The translations under genes were made by a program, and so were the position numbers. 52,964 nucleotides of DNA from Pseudomonadales bacterium. Its GTDB lineage: Bacteria; Pseudomonadota; Gammaproteobacteria; Pseudomonadales; Azotimanducaceae. The notes under the pieces are model-generated. The model worked only from the letters and a program-made list of their open reading frames with translations. It was not told where the DNA came from and made no database searches. Below are positions 18,550 through 27,362 of the stretch, in pieces (within the stretch, counting starts at the first letter, position 1; each line of letters starts with the position of its first letter). The stretch covers positions 1 through 52,964 of the forward strand of contig SLQW01000173.1 in NCBI GenBank assembly GCA_007131295.1, given 5' to 3'.

Positions 18550-19761
18550 TCAATCCGTGGCGATCCGCCGACCGGGGCGGAACCGCACAGGCATCGTGCG
18601 GGGACCGGAGATGAAATTCGAGGCAAGCCACTCCGGTTCAGCCGCCAGCTCCAAATCGGGCATGCGTGCGATCACTTCCCTGAGCAGGGCATCGATCTCG
18701 ACCCGCGCCACGTGCTGGCCGAGACAGATATGGGTGCCACCGCCAAACGCCAGGTGCCGGTTCGGCCGACGGGTGATGTCGAAGCCATCGGCACGGTCGA
18801 AGGCTTCCGCATCGCGGTTCGCCGCGCCGTAATACATCACCACCTTGTCACCGGCTGCGATGGGGTTGCCGGCGATCTCCGTGTCCCGCGTGGCCGTTCT
18901 GCGCATATAAATCACCGGACTCACCCAGCGCAGCAGTTCGTCACGGGCAGCGCTCAAGTAACGCTCTGGATCGCTCTTGAGCAACGCATATTGCTCCGGG
19001 TGCTCGAGCAGCGCGAGCATGCCGGCGCCCACGAGATTACGGGTGGTGTCGCCGCCGGCGTCGATGAGAAGCAGGAAGAACAGGAGAAAGTCCATGTCGT
19101 CGAGCTGCTTACCGTCCACCTCCGCGTGCAGCAGCCGACTGGCGAGATCGTCCGCAGGGCGGGCGCGCTTTTCCGCAATGACCCCCATGCCGTACTCGAA
19201 CATGCGCCGGACCGCATCGGCCTGGGCACCCTCGGGCAGAGCCTCGGGTGCGGTGTGAATGATCTCCGTGAGTTCGTAAAGCTTGCGACCGTCCGCGAGC
19301 GGAAGGCCCATGAGGCGTGCAATCACGTAGGAAGGCATCTCGCCGGCAATGTCCGCGACGAAGTCGCATTCACCGCGCTCGATGACCGCATCGACGATGT
19401 CGCGGGCGAAGGCATCGATCCAAGGCGTCATTGCGACCGCCGGAGCCTGAGTGAACTCCCTGCTGATCAGCTTGCGATACTCGGTGTGCTGAGGCGGATC
19501 CATCATCAGCATCATTTTGTGGTCACCGAACTCGAAGCCGGATTCGGGCGTCGGATCGGTAATCATGATCGTCGGCTCCGATGAGAACGTGGCTGAATCC
19601 CGACCGACAGACCGGACGTCCGCATAGCGCGTCACGGCCCAGAATCCCGGTCCATCCGGCTCGGCGTGCCGATAGACCGGCGCGTGCTCGCGCAGCCAAT
19701 CGAACTGAGCGTGCGGCTGGCCCCCATCAAAGCTGGCAGGACTCAACAGATCGATCTTCAT
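18550..19761 (-). CDS. Cytochrome P450 (bacterial class, CYP125/142-like group)
   Basis: A 403-residue soluble monooxygenase. The I-helix motif AGGDTT lies at 235-240, ExxR at E275-R278, and the haem loop FGGGTHICLG has the thiolate ligand C346. The C-terminal NFISGPRTMPVRF resembles CYP142-type steroid side-chain hydroxylases, so a lipid, sterol or terpenoid substrate is plausible, but this is inference. The ATG at 19761 is chosen because GGGGAGG precedes it. No ferredoxin or ferredoxin reductase gene is adjacent; an SDR gene lies 62 bases upstream on the same strand, a likely pathway partner. Confidence 0.9.
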   Translation of the reverse strand: MKIDLLSPASFDGGQPHAQFDWLREHAPVYRHAEPDGPGFWAVTRYADVRSVGRDSATFSSEPTIMITDPTPESGFEFGDHKMMLMMDPPQHTEYRKLISREFTQAPAVAMTPWIDAFARDIVDAVIERGECDFVADIAGEMPSYVIARLMGLPLADGRKLYELTEIIHTAPEALPEGAQADAVRRMFEYGMGVIAEKRARPADDLASRLLHAEVDGKQLDDMDFLLFFLLLIDAGGDTTRNLVGAGMLALLEHPEQYALLKSDPERYLSAARDELLRWVSPVIYMRRTATRDTEIAGNPIAAGDKVVMYYGAANRDAEAFDRADGFDITRRPNRHLAFGGGTHICLGQHVARVEIDALLREVIARMPDLELAAEPEWLASNFISGPRTMPVRFRPGRRIATD

Positions 19762-19823
19762 TGCACTGCCTCCCCTGACTGGCCTGCGCGCACCCGGCGA
19801 ACGCAGATGCAGCCCGTTAACGC

Positions 19824-20603
19824 TCAGGCATTGCGCGCCATCAGTCCGCCGTCGACGGGAATCACGGCTCCGGTGATGTAGGACGCTGCCGGCATACATA
19901 GCGACACGGTGATCTGGGCGACTTCCTCGGGATCACCGTAGCGCTTCAGTGCGGTACGGCGCTTGGCGAAGATGACCTTGTGCTCGTCAGGAATCGCCTC
20001 CGTCATGCCGGTACGGATCGGCCCGGGGCAAATGCAGTTGACGGTGATGCCTTCGGGACCGAGTTCCACCGCCAGCGACCGGGTCAGGCCGGTGACGCCG
20101 GTCTTCGCTGCAGTGTAGGGACTGCCCATGGGCGTCGCGCCCAGGCCCTCGGTAGAAGCGATATTGACGATGCGAGCCGCGTCAGACTTCCGCAACCAGG
20201 GCAGCGCCGCGCGCACCGAACGGACATGCGCCGTCAACAGGACTGCGAGATGTCGATCCCAGATCTCCAGGTAGTCGTCCGCGTCGATGGCAGTGAACGT
20301 GGAGATTCCGGCGTTGTTGATCAGAATGTCGATGCCTCCGAACTGCTCAACCACATCGGCGAACACCCGGTTGATCTCCGCGCCGTCGGCAACGTCCAGA
20401 CGCCAGGCGTGCGCGGTACCACCGGCATCGATGATCTCGTCGACCACCGCGTCGAGCGCTTCCGCGTTGAGATCCATGGCGGCGACCCTGGCGCCCTCGT
20501 CAGCGAGCAGCTGGGCGGTCGCGCGCCCCATCCCACTCGCGGCTCCCGTGACGATGGCGACGCGGCCGGCCAGTGACCGGTCCAGGCGTGTGAGTCTAGG
20601 CAT
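19824..20603 (-). CDS. Short-chain dehydrogenase/reductase
   Basis: A 259-residue classical SDR. The cofactor motif TGAASGMG is at 19-26, NNAG at 96-99 and catalytic S150, Y163 and K167 (YTAAK) are present; GGLMARNA ends the protein. The usual Asn of the catalytic tetrad, in the helix reading LAVNLTG in relatives, appears to be Leu (LAVLLTAH near 119-126). D44 after the second strand suggests NAD over NADP. AGAGGGG precedes the ATG. Probably cotranscribed with the P450 and acting on the same compound, for example oxidising a hydroxylated product; substrate unknown. Confidence 0.88.
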   Translation of the reverse strand: MPRLTRLDRSLAGRVAIVTGAASGMGRATAQLLADEGARVAAMDLNAEALDAVVDEIIDAGGTAHAWRLDVADGAEINRVFADVVEQFGGIDILINNAGISTFTAIDADDYLEIWDRHLAVLLTAHVRSVRAALPWLRKSDAARIVNIASTEGLGATPMGSPYTAAKTGVTGLTRSLAVELGPEGITVNCICPGPIRTGMTEAIPDEHKVIFAKRRTALKRYGDPEEVAQITVSLCMPAASYITGAVIPVDGGLMARNA

Positions 20604-20673
20604 GGTCGTTCCCCTCTCCACTGCTTCCGGAATCGATGTGCAGCGTATCGGGCGAGGGCAACGGAAGTACAGC

Positions 20674-22767
20674 TCAGGATTGCGTCGCCCTGCTGCCAAC
20701 CGGGGCCGAACCACCGCGGCCCGACGTCCGGCTCGGAAAGGCGACCAGCAGCAAGGGCCACACGGGCTCTACACCGCCCTCGGCCAGCAGTTCGACGACC
20801 CGCGCCAGCGTGGCACCGGTATAGAGCAGATCGTCTAGCAGCAACACCGGCCCGCGGGTCGGCGGCGCGTCGGCCCAGACGAAGGACTCGGCGAGGCTGG
20901 CGCTGCGTTCATCAGCGCGCGCGCGGCTGTGCCCGGCCGGCGGTCTGGCGCGCACCTGGCGCAGGACCTCCTTGAACGGCAGATCCAGAGCTGCGCCCAC
21001 TCTCCATCCCAGATCAGGCAGCCAGTTGGGGTGACGCAGGGAGGGCACACAGCTCACCCACTGCGGCGCCGGGTCCGGTGCCCAGCCGAGCAGCAGATCA
21101 CGGCAGGTCCGGACCAGACGCTCCGGCACCCGCTGCCCGCGATGTTTGCAGGCAAAAAGGGTGGCGAGCAGCCAGCCATCATCTCCCGCAGTGAGCGCAC
21201 GCCCGGCCACATGGTTGCCATCCGCGGCGAGGGCAGACAGCTTTACCGAAGGCGGTTCGAGCCAGCGTGCCGCACGCTGCAGGCAGGCAGGGTGCACGTT
21301 GATGGCCAACGGCGGCAGCGGCGTCCCACGGCTTCGGGGTGGCCGCCCTCCGAGCACCTTCACCAGATATGCCGCGTGGCCGCGCGCGAGCGTCACGTAG
21401 TGCTGCATCTGCTCGAGCTCCGCCCGGCGCTGCGCGCGGCGCGCCTCGATGCGCTCGTCCAGATCGGCAGCTAGGGGCATGCCTGTGGGAACCCAGCCGC
21501 GGTTTTCGCGCCGCACTGGCGCCTGAGGTTCGCACGCCAGCCATTGCAACCAACGCCGTACCTCGTCAACGGAGCGTTGCAGTACGCAGGCGGCCTCGGT
21601 CGTCGAGCAAGGTCGACCCTGTTGCCGAAGGACATCCAGGACGGCAGCGCGCTGGGCGGCATCAGGCCAGCGCCCCCGGGTGAGGTGACGTCCGATCTCG
21701 ACGTCCTCCTCCCCCCAGAGCAGCACGCCTCGCGCGGACGGCAAGGCGCGCCCGGCCCGACCCACCTGCTGGTAGTAGGTCAGCGGTGACGGCGGCATCT
21801 GAAAGTGGATCACCCAGCCGAGATCCGGTTTGTCGAAGCCCATGCCGAGCGCAGAGGTTGCCACCAAGACCTTGAGCCGGTTCTCGAGCAGCGCCGACTC
21901 CAGTGCTCCGCGCCCGGGACCGCTGCGGCCACTATAGGCTTCCGCCTCGATGCCGACCGACCGCAACCAGCCCGCGAGCATATCCGCGTCCGCCACGGTC
22001 AGGGTGTAGATGATGCCGCTGCCGGGCAGATCCGGCACGGCGCTCGCGAGCCAGGCCAGGCGCTGTGACCGACGCGGCAAGTGAATCACCTCCAGCGTCA
22101 GGTCCGGTCGCGCCAGAGTACCCCGCATGAGCTCCAGGTCGGCGCCGAGCGCGGCGCGGAGATCGTCGAGCACGCGCTCGTTCACGGTGGCGGTGGTGGC
22201 GAGCACCCGCGCGCCGGCAGCATGTTCCATAAGGAGTGGCGCGAGCAGGCGAAAACTCGGCCGGAAATCGTGGCCCCAGTCCGACAGACAATGGGCCTCA
22301 TCGATCACCCAGAGCGCGGGCGCCGGACGACCTGCAGGCAAGAGCCAAGCCAGCATGTCACTGCGCGCCAGCCTCTCCGGCGAGAGCAGCAACAGATCCA
22401 GGCAGCCCTCCGTCATGGCCGCCTCGACAGCGCCCCAGGACTCACGATTCTGCGAGTGCACGGCGGCAGCTGCGAGGCCCATGCGCCGCGCCGCCGTCAC
22501 CTGGTTGCGCATCAACGCCAGCAGTGGCGATACGATGACGGTCGGACCTGATCCGGTCTCGCGCAGAAGACGTGCGGCAATGAAGTAAACCGCACTCTTG
22601 CCCCAACCGGTGCGCTGCACCACCAGCAGCCTGCGCTCCGGACCAATGAGCGCGGCGATCGCCTCGGCCTGCCCCGGCCGGAACTGCGCTCGAGGATTGC
22701 CGGTGCCGATGCGCAACAGCTCGAGCGCGCGAGGCGGCAGCAGCGCCCGCCGACGCCACCAGGTCAT
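20674..22767 (-). CDS. RecQ-like DNA helicase fused to a C-terminal phosphoribosyltransferase domain
   Basis: A 697-residue fusion. The N-terminal half is an SF2 helicase of RecQ type: FRPGQAEAI at 29-37, Walker A TGWGKS at 53-58, [15 protein letters not shown] at 156-170, TTATV near 191, and motifs [16 protein letters not shown] to QQVGRAGRA at 304-341. A short winged-helix-like region follows, but neither the four-Cys RecQ zinc site nor an HRDC domain is visible. The last 160 residues look like a ComF-type PRTase, with the PRPP loop [14 protein letters not shown] at 641-654. The start overlaps the upstream acidic-protein gene by four bases. DNA repair or stress function is likely; the role of the PRTase domain is unknown. 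Confidence 0.85.
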   Translation of the reverse strand: MTWWRRRALLPPRALELLRIGTGNPRAQFRPGQAEAIAALIGPERRLLVVQRTGWGKSAVYFIAARLLRETGSGPTVIVSPLLALMRNQVTAARRMGLAAAAVHSQNRESWGAVEAAMTEGCLDLLLLSPERLARSDMLAWLLPAGRPAPALWVIDEAHCLSDWGHDFRPSFRLLAPLLMEHAAGARVLATTATVNERVLDDLRAALGADLELMRGTLARPDLTLEVIHLPRRSQRLAWLASAVPDLPGSGIIYTLTVADADMLAGWLRSVGIEAEAYSGRSGPGRGALESALLENRLKVLVATSALGMGFDKPDLGWVIHFQMPPSPLTYYQQVGRAGRALPSARGVLLWGEEDVEIGRHLTRGRWPDAAQRAAVLDVLRQQGRPCSTTEAACVLQRSVDEVRRWLQWLACEPQAPVRRENRGWVPTGMPLAADLDERIEARRAQRRAELEQMQHYVTLARGHAAYLVKVLGGRPPRSRGTPLPPLAINVHPACLQRAARWLEPPSVKLSALAADGNHVAGRALTAGDDGWLLATLFACKHRGQRVPERLVRTCRDLLLGWAPDPAPQWVSCVPSLRHPNWLPDLGWRVGAALDLPFKEVLRQVRARPPAGHSRARADERSASLAESFVWADAPPTRGPVLLLDDLLYTGATLARVVELLAEGGVEPVWPLLLVAFPSRTSGRGGSAPVGSRATQS

Positions 22768-23177
22768 GCGTCGACCCGGGGTAGGTCCTCGTCGTCGAAA
22801 CTCCAATCGAGATCATCCTCGTCGAAAGGCGCCATGAAGTGCAGTTCGCGGCCTGGTGGCAGCGGCTGGCAGGCACGCAGGCGCGGCGCGAGCTCCCTCA
22901 AGTCCGCGAGCACTCCGCATGCCCAGGGATCGCTGGGACCGTAGCCACTACGGGGATCGGCGATGATCGCGAGCTGATCGAGGCACCAGAGAAAAGTGTC
23001 CTCGCCGGGAAGTAGATCCCGCGCATAGGGTCCGGGCCCCTCGACGCGCTCCAAGTCGGCTTCGAGCTGCGCCAGGAAGGCATCGACCTCCGCATTGCCG
23101 ATAAGCTCCGGGGACGCCTGATCGACGTAGCGCTGCAGTCTGGGCCGATAGAGTTCGAGCAAACGTTCCATGTTCAT
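22764..23177 (-). CDS. Acidic protein of unknown function coupled to the RecQ-PRTase gene
   Basis: A 137-residue protein I do not recognise. The N-terminal two thirds look helical (LLELYRPRLQRYVDQ, VDAFLAQLEADLERVEG). The last 25 residues are strongly acidic with aromatic spacing (PFDEDDLDWSFDDEDL). It starts at ATG 23177 with GGAG close by, and its stop overlaps the helicase start (ATGA), so the two are probably made together. The acidic tail is loosely reminiscent of the SSB tail that binds RecQ, which is speculation. Divergent from the pyrophosphohydrolase gene across 213 bases without other features. Confidence 0.7.
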   Translation of the reverse strand: MNMERLLELYRPRLQRYVDQASPELIGNAEVDAFLAQLEADLERVEGPGPYARDLLPGEDTFLWCLDQLAIIADPRSGYGPSDPWACGVLADLRELAPRLRACQPLPPGRELHFMAPFDEDDLDWSFDDEDLPRVDA

Positions 23178-23390
23178 GTCCTGCTCCGGATCACAAGGGA
23201 TGGGCTGCTGATTGCATCCGGACCGCGCGTGACCCGCCAGCGGCTCTCGACCCTTCTCGCGGTGCGCGAACAGCGCTCGGGCGTGTGCGCCATCGGCCGG
23301 CTTGACCCCGCCGCTGCGGCTGGCTCCCAATGGCGCGCGAACCTCGAGTCCCTGCCGTGTTTGCAAGGGACCGGCAGACGGAGATCGTTC

Positions 23391-23762
23391 ATGCAGGATC
23401 TGGAACAGGCCCGAGACGCCATGCGCCGCTTCGTGGCGGAACGGGACTGGGCGCAGTTTCATGCGCCCAAGAACCTGGCGATGGCCCTGTGCGTCGAAGC
23501 GGCGGAGCTGCTCGAGCACTTCCAATGGCTCGGTGAAGCCGAGTCCGACGCGCTGCCGGAGGCAACTCTGACCGAGGTTGCCGAGGAAGTCGCCGACGTT
23601 CAGCTCTACCTGATTGCCCTGGCCGACCGCCTCGGGGTCGACATCCTCGATGCCGTCACGAGGAAACTCGAGAAGAACGCTCTGAAGTATCCCGTCGCCA
23701 CCGCCCGCGGCACCGCCACCAAGTACCACCACCTTCCGGACCCTGACGGTGAAGTGCCCTGA
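23391..23762 (+). CDS. MazG-like nucleotide pyrophosphohydrolase (dCTPase type)
   Basis: A 123-residue all-alpha NTP pyrophosphohydrolase. The metal-binding pattern ExxE...ExxD is seen as EAAELLEHFQW followed by EVAEEVADVQLYLIALADRL. KNALKYPV then closes the fold. Relatives (dCTPP1/RS21-C6 type) hydrolyse dCTP and modified pyrimidine nucleotides to monophosphates, cleansing the nucleotide pool. GGAG about 8 bases upstream fixes the ATG at 23391. It overlaps the DUF3293 gene by 14 bases. Confidence 0.88.
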   Translation: MQDLEQARDAMRRFVAERDWAQFHAPKNLAMALCVEAAELLEHFQWLGEAESDALPEATLTEVAEEVADVQLYLIALADRLGVDILDAVTRKLEKNALKYPVATARGTATKYHHLPDPDGEVP

Positions 23763-24192
23763 GCCGAACTTCGGGTCGAGCAGGCTGCCCCGCACCCTCG
23801 TCACGGCCTATACGGAAGCCCGCTACTTCGTGAAGGACGGCGAACGCAGCCACGAGGTCCGGATCCACCGTAACGACGAAGGACTGAGTCATTGCCTGGC
23901 GGAGCACGGCGTCGAGTCCGCCGCGCTGATCACTGCGTACAATCCCTCAAGCCGCCGCCGTGGCCTGTTCGCAAACCGGTATCGTCAGGACGCCCTCGAG
24001 CGGCTGCTCGCGAGCAGCGGATCGCGCTGGCTGCCGACGCTGGCAACGGGAGAAGGGTGGCCGGCGGAACCGGGATTGCTTCTGCTCGGCGCGGATCGAG
24101 CGCTCGGCAGCCGTGTCGCCCGCCGCTACGGGCAGAACGCCTGGGTGCTGCTGGCGCGCGGTAGACCGCCAGAGCTCGTCTTGCTGCGCTGA
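23749..24192 (+). CDS. DUF3293 family protein
   Basis: A 147-residue protein with GTG start inside the end of the pyrophosphohydrolase gene. LVTAYTEARYFV, ALITAYNPSSRRR with a following Asn and Gln, and YGQNAWVLL near the end match my memory of the uncharacterised DUF3293 family. No catalytic site is known to me. The 14-base overlap implies coupling with the pyrophosphohydrolase. An exact start is uncertain because no ATG lies nearby. Confidence 0.75.
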   Translation: MKCPEPNFGSSRLPRTLVTAYTEARYFVKDGERSHEVRIHRNDEGLSHCLAEHGVESAALITAYNPSSRRRGLFANRYRQDALERLLASSGSRWLPTLATGEGWPAEPGLLLLGADRALGSRVARRYGQNAWVLLARGRPPELVLLR

Positions 24193-24206
24193 TCCAAGGA
24201 GACCCC

Positions 24207-25562
24207 ATGAAAACGACGCTCACTGTTCTGATCACCGGCCTCCTGCTCGGCGCCTGCGCGCCCGCCGATGACCTGCTCGCCATCGAGAACGTGGCCGTGG
24301 TGGCAATGGATGCGAACCGCGTTCTAGCCGACCAGACGGTGCTGATCCAGGCCGACACCATTGCCGCCGTGGGTCCAACCGCCGCGCTCGAAGTCCCTCG
24401 CCGCGCCACGCGGGTGGACGGCAGCGGACTTTATCTGATGCCCGGCATCGCTGAGATGCACGCCCACCTGCCCGCCGAGGACGATCCGCCGGGCCTCATC
24501 GAGGCGGTGCTGACCCTGTTCGTGAGTCAGGGCGTCACCTTCGGCCGCGGCATGCTCGGTGCTGACGCGCACCCGGAGTTGAGGGACGCAATCGCGGCCG
24601 GAGAACTTCTCGGTCCGACGTTGCTCGTAGCCAGCCCCATGTTCACCGGCGAGATCGACGATCCCGAGGAGGCGCGCGCTCGCGTGCAGCGTTACCACCG
24701 CGAGGGCTTCGATCTGCTGAAGATCGGCGAGGGCATCGCTCCGGAGGTCTACGAAGCGCTCGTTGCGGAGGCGAAGAACCTGGAGATGCCGTTCGCCGGG
24801 CACGTTTCCGATGCGGTCGGCCTCCTCGATACGCTGTCTGCCGGCCAGTCCACGATCGATCACCTCGACAATTACGTCGAGGCGCTACGCAGCGATGAAG
24901 CTCCCGACTCATTCAGGCCGATTTTCGACGCGGACCGACTCACGGCCTATGCCAAGACCGAGCGCATCCCGGCACTGGTCGCCGCAACTCGCGACAGCCG
25001 TACAGCAGTGGTGCCGACCATGTTGCTCTGGCACCGCTTCTTCGGCGACGATCCCATCGACGAGCTGTACGCCGCAACACCCGAGGCGCGCTATCTGCCG
25101 AGATCCATGGTCGCAAACTGGGCGCCACGCCTGGAGAGCATCCGCGAGCGGGTCGACCCGGAAATGGGGCTGGATCTCTTGGCCCTGCGCCGGGAAATCC
25201 TTCGGGAACTGCATGACGGCGGCGTCTACGTTTTGCTCGGCAGCGACGCGCCACAGCTCTTCAGCGTTCCTGGCTTCTCCGCGCACGCCGAAATGCGCTA
25301 CCTGCAGAACGAGGTAGGCCTGCCCCCTTTCATGGTTCTCTTCAGTGCAACGCGGGCCGTTCCGGAGCATATCGGGCAGCCCGAAGCCTTCGGCACCATC
25401 CTGCCCGGTCGGCGCGCCGACCTGATTTTGCTGCGCGGTAATCCGCTGGAGGACGTGGCGAACGTCGCGCGCATCGAAGGCGTGGTGCTACGCGGTCGCT
25501 GGCTGCCGCGGCAGGAACTCGATGCCCGGCTCGAGGCCATTGCCGCACGCTTCGCCCACTGA
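24207..25562 (+). CDS. Lipoprotein amidohydrolase (imidazolonepropionase-like metal hydrolase)
   Basis: A 451-residue protein with a lipoprotein signal (LLLGAC, lipidated C17). The amidohydrolase barrel has HxH at H85/H87, a Lys suited to carboxylation at K172, H199, H219 and D347 (LLGSDAP), a binuclear metal set. The C-terminal GTILPGRRADLILLRGNPLEDV is the conserved closing segment of the COG1228 group. Such enzymes cleave cyclic amides or dipeptide-like bonds; the substrate is unknown. It probably acts at the membrane or in the periplasm. AAGGAG precedes the ATG, 14 bases after the DUF3293 gene. Confidence 0.88.
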   Translation: MKTTLTVLITGLLLGACAPADDLLAIENVAVVAMDANRVLADQTVLIQADTIAAVGPTAALEVPRRATRVDGSGLYLMPGIAEMHAHLPAEDDPPGLIEAVLTLFVSQGVTFGRGMLGADAHPELRDAIAAGELLGPTLLVASPMFTGEIDDPEEARARVQRYHREGFDLLKIGEGIAPEVYEALVAEAKNLEMPFAGHVSDAVGLLDTLSAGQSTIDHLDNYVEALRSDEAPDSFRPIFDADRLTAYAKTERIPALVAATRDSRTAVVPTMLLWHRFFGDDPIDELYAATPEARYLPRSMVANWAPRLESIRERVDPEMGLDLLALRREILRELHDGGVYVLLGSDAPQLFSVPGFSAHAEMRYLQNEVGLPPFMVLFSATRAVPEHIGQPEAFGTILPGRRADLILLRGNPLEDVANVARIEGVVLRGRWLPRQELDARLEAIAARFAH

Positions 25563-25602
25563 ACCCGAAATTGCACCGCAAATGCGCACCCAAACCCATC
25601 TG

Positions 25603-25619
25603 CGCACAATAATGGTGCT
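25603..25619. promoter_or_regulatory. NtrC-like dyad
   Basis: CGCACAATAATGGTGCT matches the NtrC-type palindrome TGCACY-N5-GGTGCA at most positions. Further half-sites (TTGCACC, GCGCACC, GCGCACAATTG) flank it. Pattern match only; no adjacent nitrogen gene supports it. Confidence 0.3.
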
Positions 25620-25800
25620 CAAAGCGCACAATTGTCGGGCGATAATACCCGGCCGGCATCATACGCGGATCCTGAACCAGCCCGTTCGCCACCGACCGCA
25701 AGCCCTTGCGAGCGCAACCACCGGTTTTTTCAGCGTATTTGTTCACCGCAGGGTCGAAGCAAAGACTTCGCTACTCGCAGGAGCTCCAGAAGCTGATACA

Positions 25801-25847
25801 CTCAGGATGACCTGAGGGCGTATCGATCCGACGCAGAATCGATACGC
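25801..25847 (+). promoter_or_regulatory. Tandem stem-loops in the leader of the small secreted protein gene
   Basis: CTCAGG-atga-CCTGAG (25801-25816) is followed at once by a perfect 10-bp stem GCGTATCGAT/ATCGATACGC (25818-25847) with a 10-base loop. They end about 20 bases before the AAGGAGAG ribosome site of the gene at 25880. They may stabilise or control the mRNA, or be a protein-binding dyad in DNA. Confidence 0.5.
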
Positions 25848-25879
25848 GAGAGAGCCTCGGGCAACCAAGGAGAGATGAG

Positions 25880-26233
25880 ATGTCGAAGCTCGTATTAGCC
25901 GGCAGTGCCGGCCTGTTGTGTCTTGCCTTCTCGACTACGCCCGCCTTCGCAGGCGATCCGCGCTTCGCTGGGCTCGATCGCAGCTCGCTCAATACCTGCG
26001 AATCAGCGATCCGCAACCAGCTGCGACCCGTGGAGATCCGGGAGACGTTCCACGATCGCGATCGTGACGGCGGCCATGTGATCTACGCCAATGTCCGTAT
26101 GCTGGAAGATGGCAAGCTCCAACCCGTCCGGGTGACCTGCGAAACCTCGGTCTCGGGCATGCGCCTGAAGCAACTGAGTACAGCCAACGGTCGCTGGGTC
26201 GAGGGCCTCGCCCGCGGCCTCAGCCAGAACTGA
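25880..26233 (+). CDS. Small secreted protein, function unknown
   Basis: A 117-residue protein with a clear Sec signal peptide (about 1-24, ending TPAFA before GDPRFAG). The mature part of about 93 residues has two Cys (LNTCESAI and VTCETS) that could form a disulfide. It contains a DRDRDGGHVIYANV stretch and a beta-rich middle. I do not recognise a family. AAGGAGAG lies directly before the ATG, and a GC-rich hairpin follows the stop, so it looks like a monocistronic, well-translated gene. Confidence 0.8.
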   Translation: MSKLVLAGSAGLLCLAFSTTPAFAGDPRFAGLDRSSLNTCESAIRNQLRPVEIRETFHDRDRDGGHVIYANVRMLEDGKLQPVRVTCETSVSGMRLKQLSTANGRWVEGLARGLSQN

Positions 26234-26247
26234 GCCGCATCAGCCAT

Positions 26248-26270
26248 GGCCCGGCGCGCTGCGCCGGGCC
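26248..26270. terminator. GC-rich hairpin between convergent secreted-protein and lipA genes
   Basis: GGCCCGGCGC and GCGCCGGGCC form a perfect 10-bp stem around GCT. It lies midway in the 50-base gap between convergent genes and probably serves both, although no T-run follows on either strand. Confidence 0.55.
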
Positions 26271-26283
26271 ATCCCGGCTGCAA

Positions 26284-27300
26284 TCAGAGTTGACGCAGCG
26301 GGATCCGTTCACCGCCGGCTGGCAAGCCCAGATTGTTGCCGTCGAGAATCCGGTCGGCACGATAGCTCGAGCGCACGAGCGGACCTGAGGCCACCTCGAG
26401 GAAGCCCCGTTCGAGTCCCCACTGCCGATAGCGCTCAAAGTCCTCCGGAGGGACCCAGCGCGCGACCGGCAAATGATTCCGGGTCGGCCGCAGGTACTGG
26501 CCCATGGTGAGCACATCCACATCCCGCGCCCTGAGATCGTCCATGGTACGCAGGATCTCGTCCTCCTCCTCTCCAAGACCGAGAATCAGGCTGGTCTTGG
26601 TGAGCACCTCGGGCCGGTGGCTCTTGGCGAAGGCGAGTACGTCGAGCGTCTGCTGATAGCCGGCACGCGGATCGCGTACGCGGTACGTCAGCCGTTCGAC
26701 GGTTTCCAGATTCTGGGCGAATACCTCGAGACCCGCTTCCACCACCGTCGCTACGTCGCGCTCGCGACCGTTGAAGTCCGGCGTCAACGCTTCGACCGCA
26801 GTATCCGGACAGCGCGCCTTGATGGTGCGGATGCAGGACGCATAGTGCGCCGCTCCGCCATCGGGCAGGTCGTCCCGATCCACCGAAGTCAGCACCACAT
26901 AGCGCAATCCCATGAGCGCCACGGCCTCCGCCGCCTGCTCCGGCTCACCGGCGTCCAGCCAGCCATGCGGATTGCCGGTGTCCACAGCGCAGAAGCGGCA
27001 GGCCCGGGTGCAGACGGAGCCCATCAGCATGATGGTCGCAGTGCCGTGGTTCCAGCACTCACCCATGTTCGGACAATGGCTCTCCTCACAAACCGTGGCG
27101 AGCCGGTGTTCGCGCACGACCTCGCGCACCTCTGCGAAGCGCCCACCCGAGGGCAGGCGGATCCGCAGCCAGTCGGGCTTGCGCTCGACCGGCGCGACGT
27201 CGCGGCGACGCTTCTGCCCGTTCTTGACGGCCGCATACCCGAGCTCGGTGCGGTACTTGCTGCCCGTGTCGACCTTTGGTCCGTCGACGGCACGTGCCAT
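26284..27300 (-). CDS. lipA: Lipoyl synthase
   Basis: A 338-residue radical-SAM enzyme that inserts two sulfurs into octanoyl-protein to make lipoyl groups. The auxiliary iron-sulfur cluster ligands are C71, C76 and C82, the radical-SAM ligands C97, C101 and C104 (CTRACRFC), and VRSSYRAD near the end carries the Ser ligand. AAGGAG is about 9 bases before the ATG. It serves the lipoyl domains of AceF (2193-3941). LipB is not adjacent, as it often is elsewhere, but lies at 44643-45302. Confidence 0.97.
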   Translation of the reverse strand: MARAVDGPKVDTGSKYRTELGYAAVKNGQKRRRDVAPVERKPDWLRIRLPSGGRFAEVREVVREHRLATVCEESHCPNMGECWNHGTATIMLMGSVCTRACRFCAVDTGNPHGWLDAGEPEQAAEAVALMGLRYVVLTSVDRDDLPDGGAAHYASCIRTIKARCPDTAVEALTPDFNGRERDVATVVEAGLEVFAQNLETVERLTYRVRDPRAGYQQTLDVLAFAKSHRPEVLTKTSLILGLGEEEDEILRTMDDLRARDVDVLTMGQYLRPTRNHLPVARWVPPEDFERYRQWGLERGFLEVASGPLVRSSYRADRILDGNNLGLPAGGERIPLRQL

Positions 27301-27362
27301 GAATGCGTACTCCTTGCTGAGCCCGTACTCAGTACAGCCGCCAGTCTAACCCGGGAGGGGCA

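Larger units (their letters stand above)
25563..25879. other. 317-base gene-free interval before a small secreted protein gene
   Basis: No gene seen. The left part is rich in GCAC/GTGC half-sites, including the NtrC-like dyad annotated at 25603-25619. The right part holds the two stem-loops at 25801-25847. A T6 run at 25725-25730 follows no convincing stem. No clear sigma-54 -24/-12 element was found here. Confidence 0.6.
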
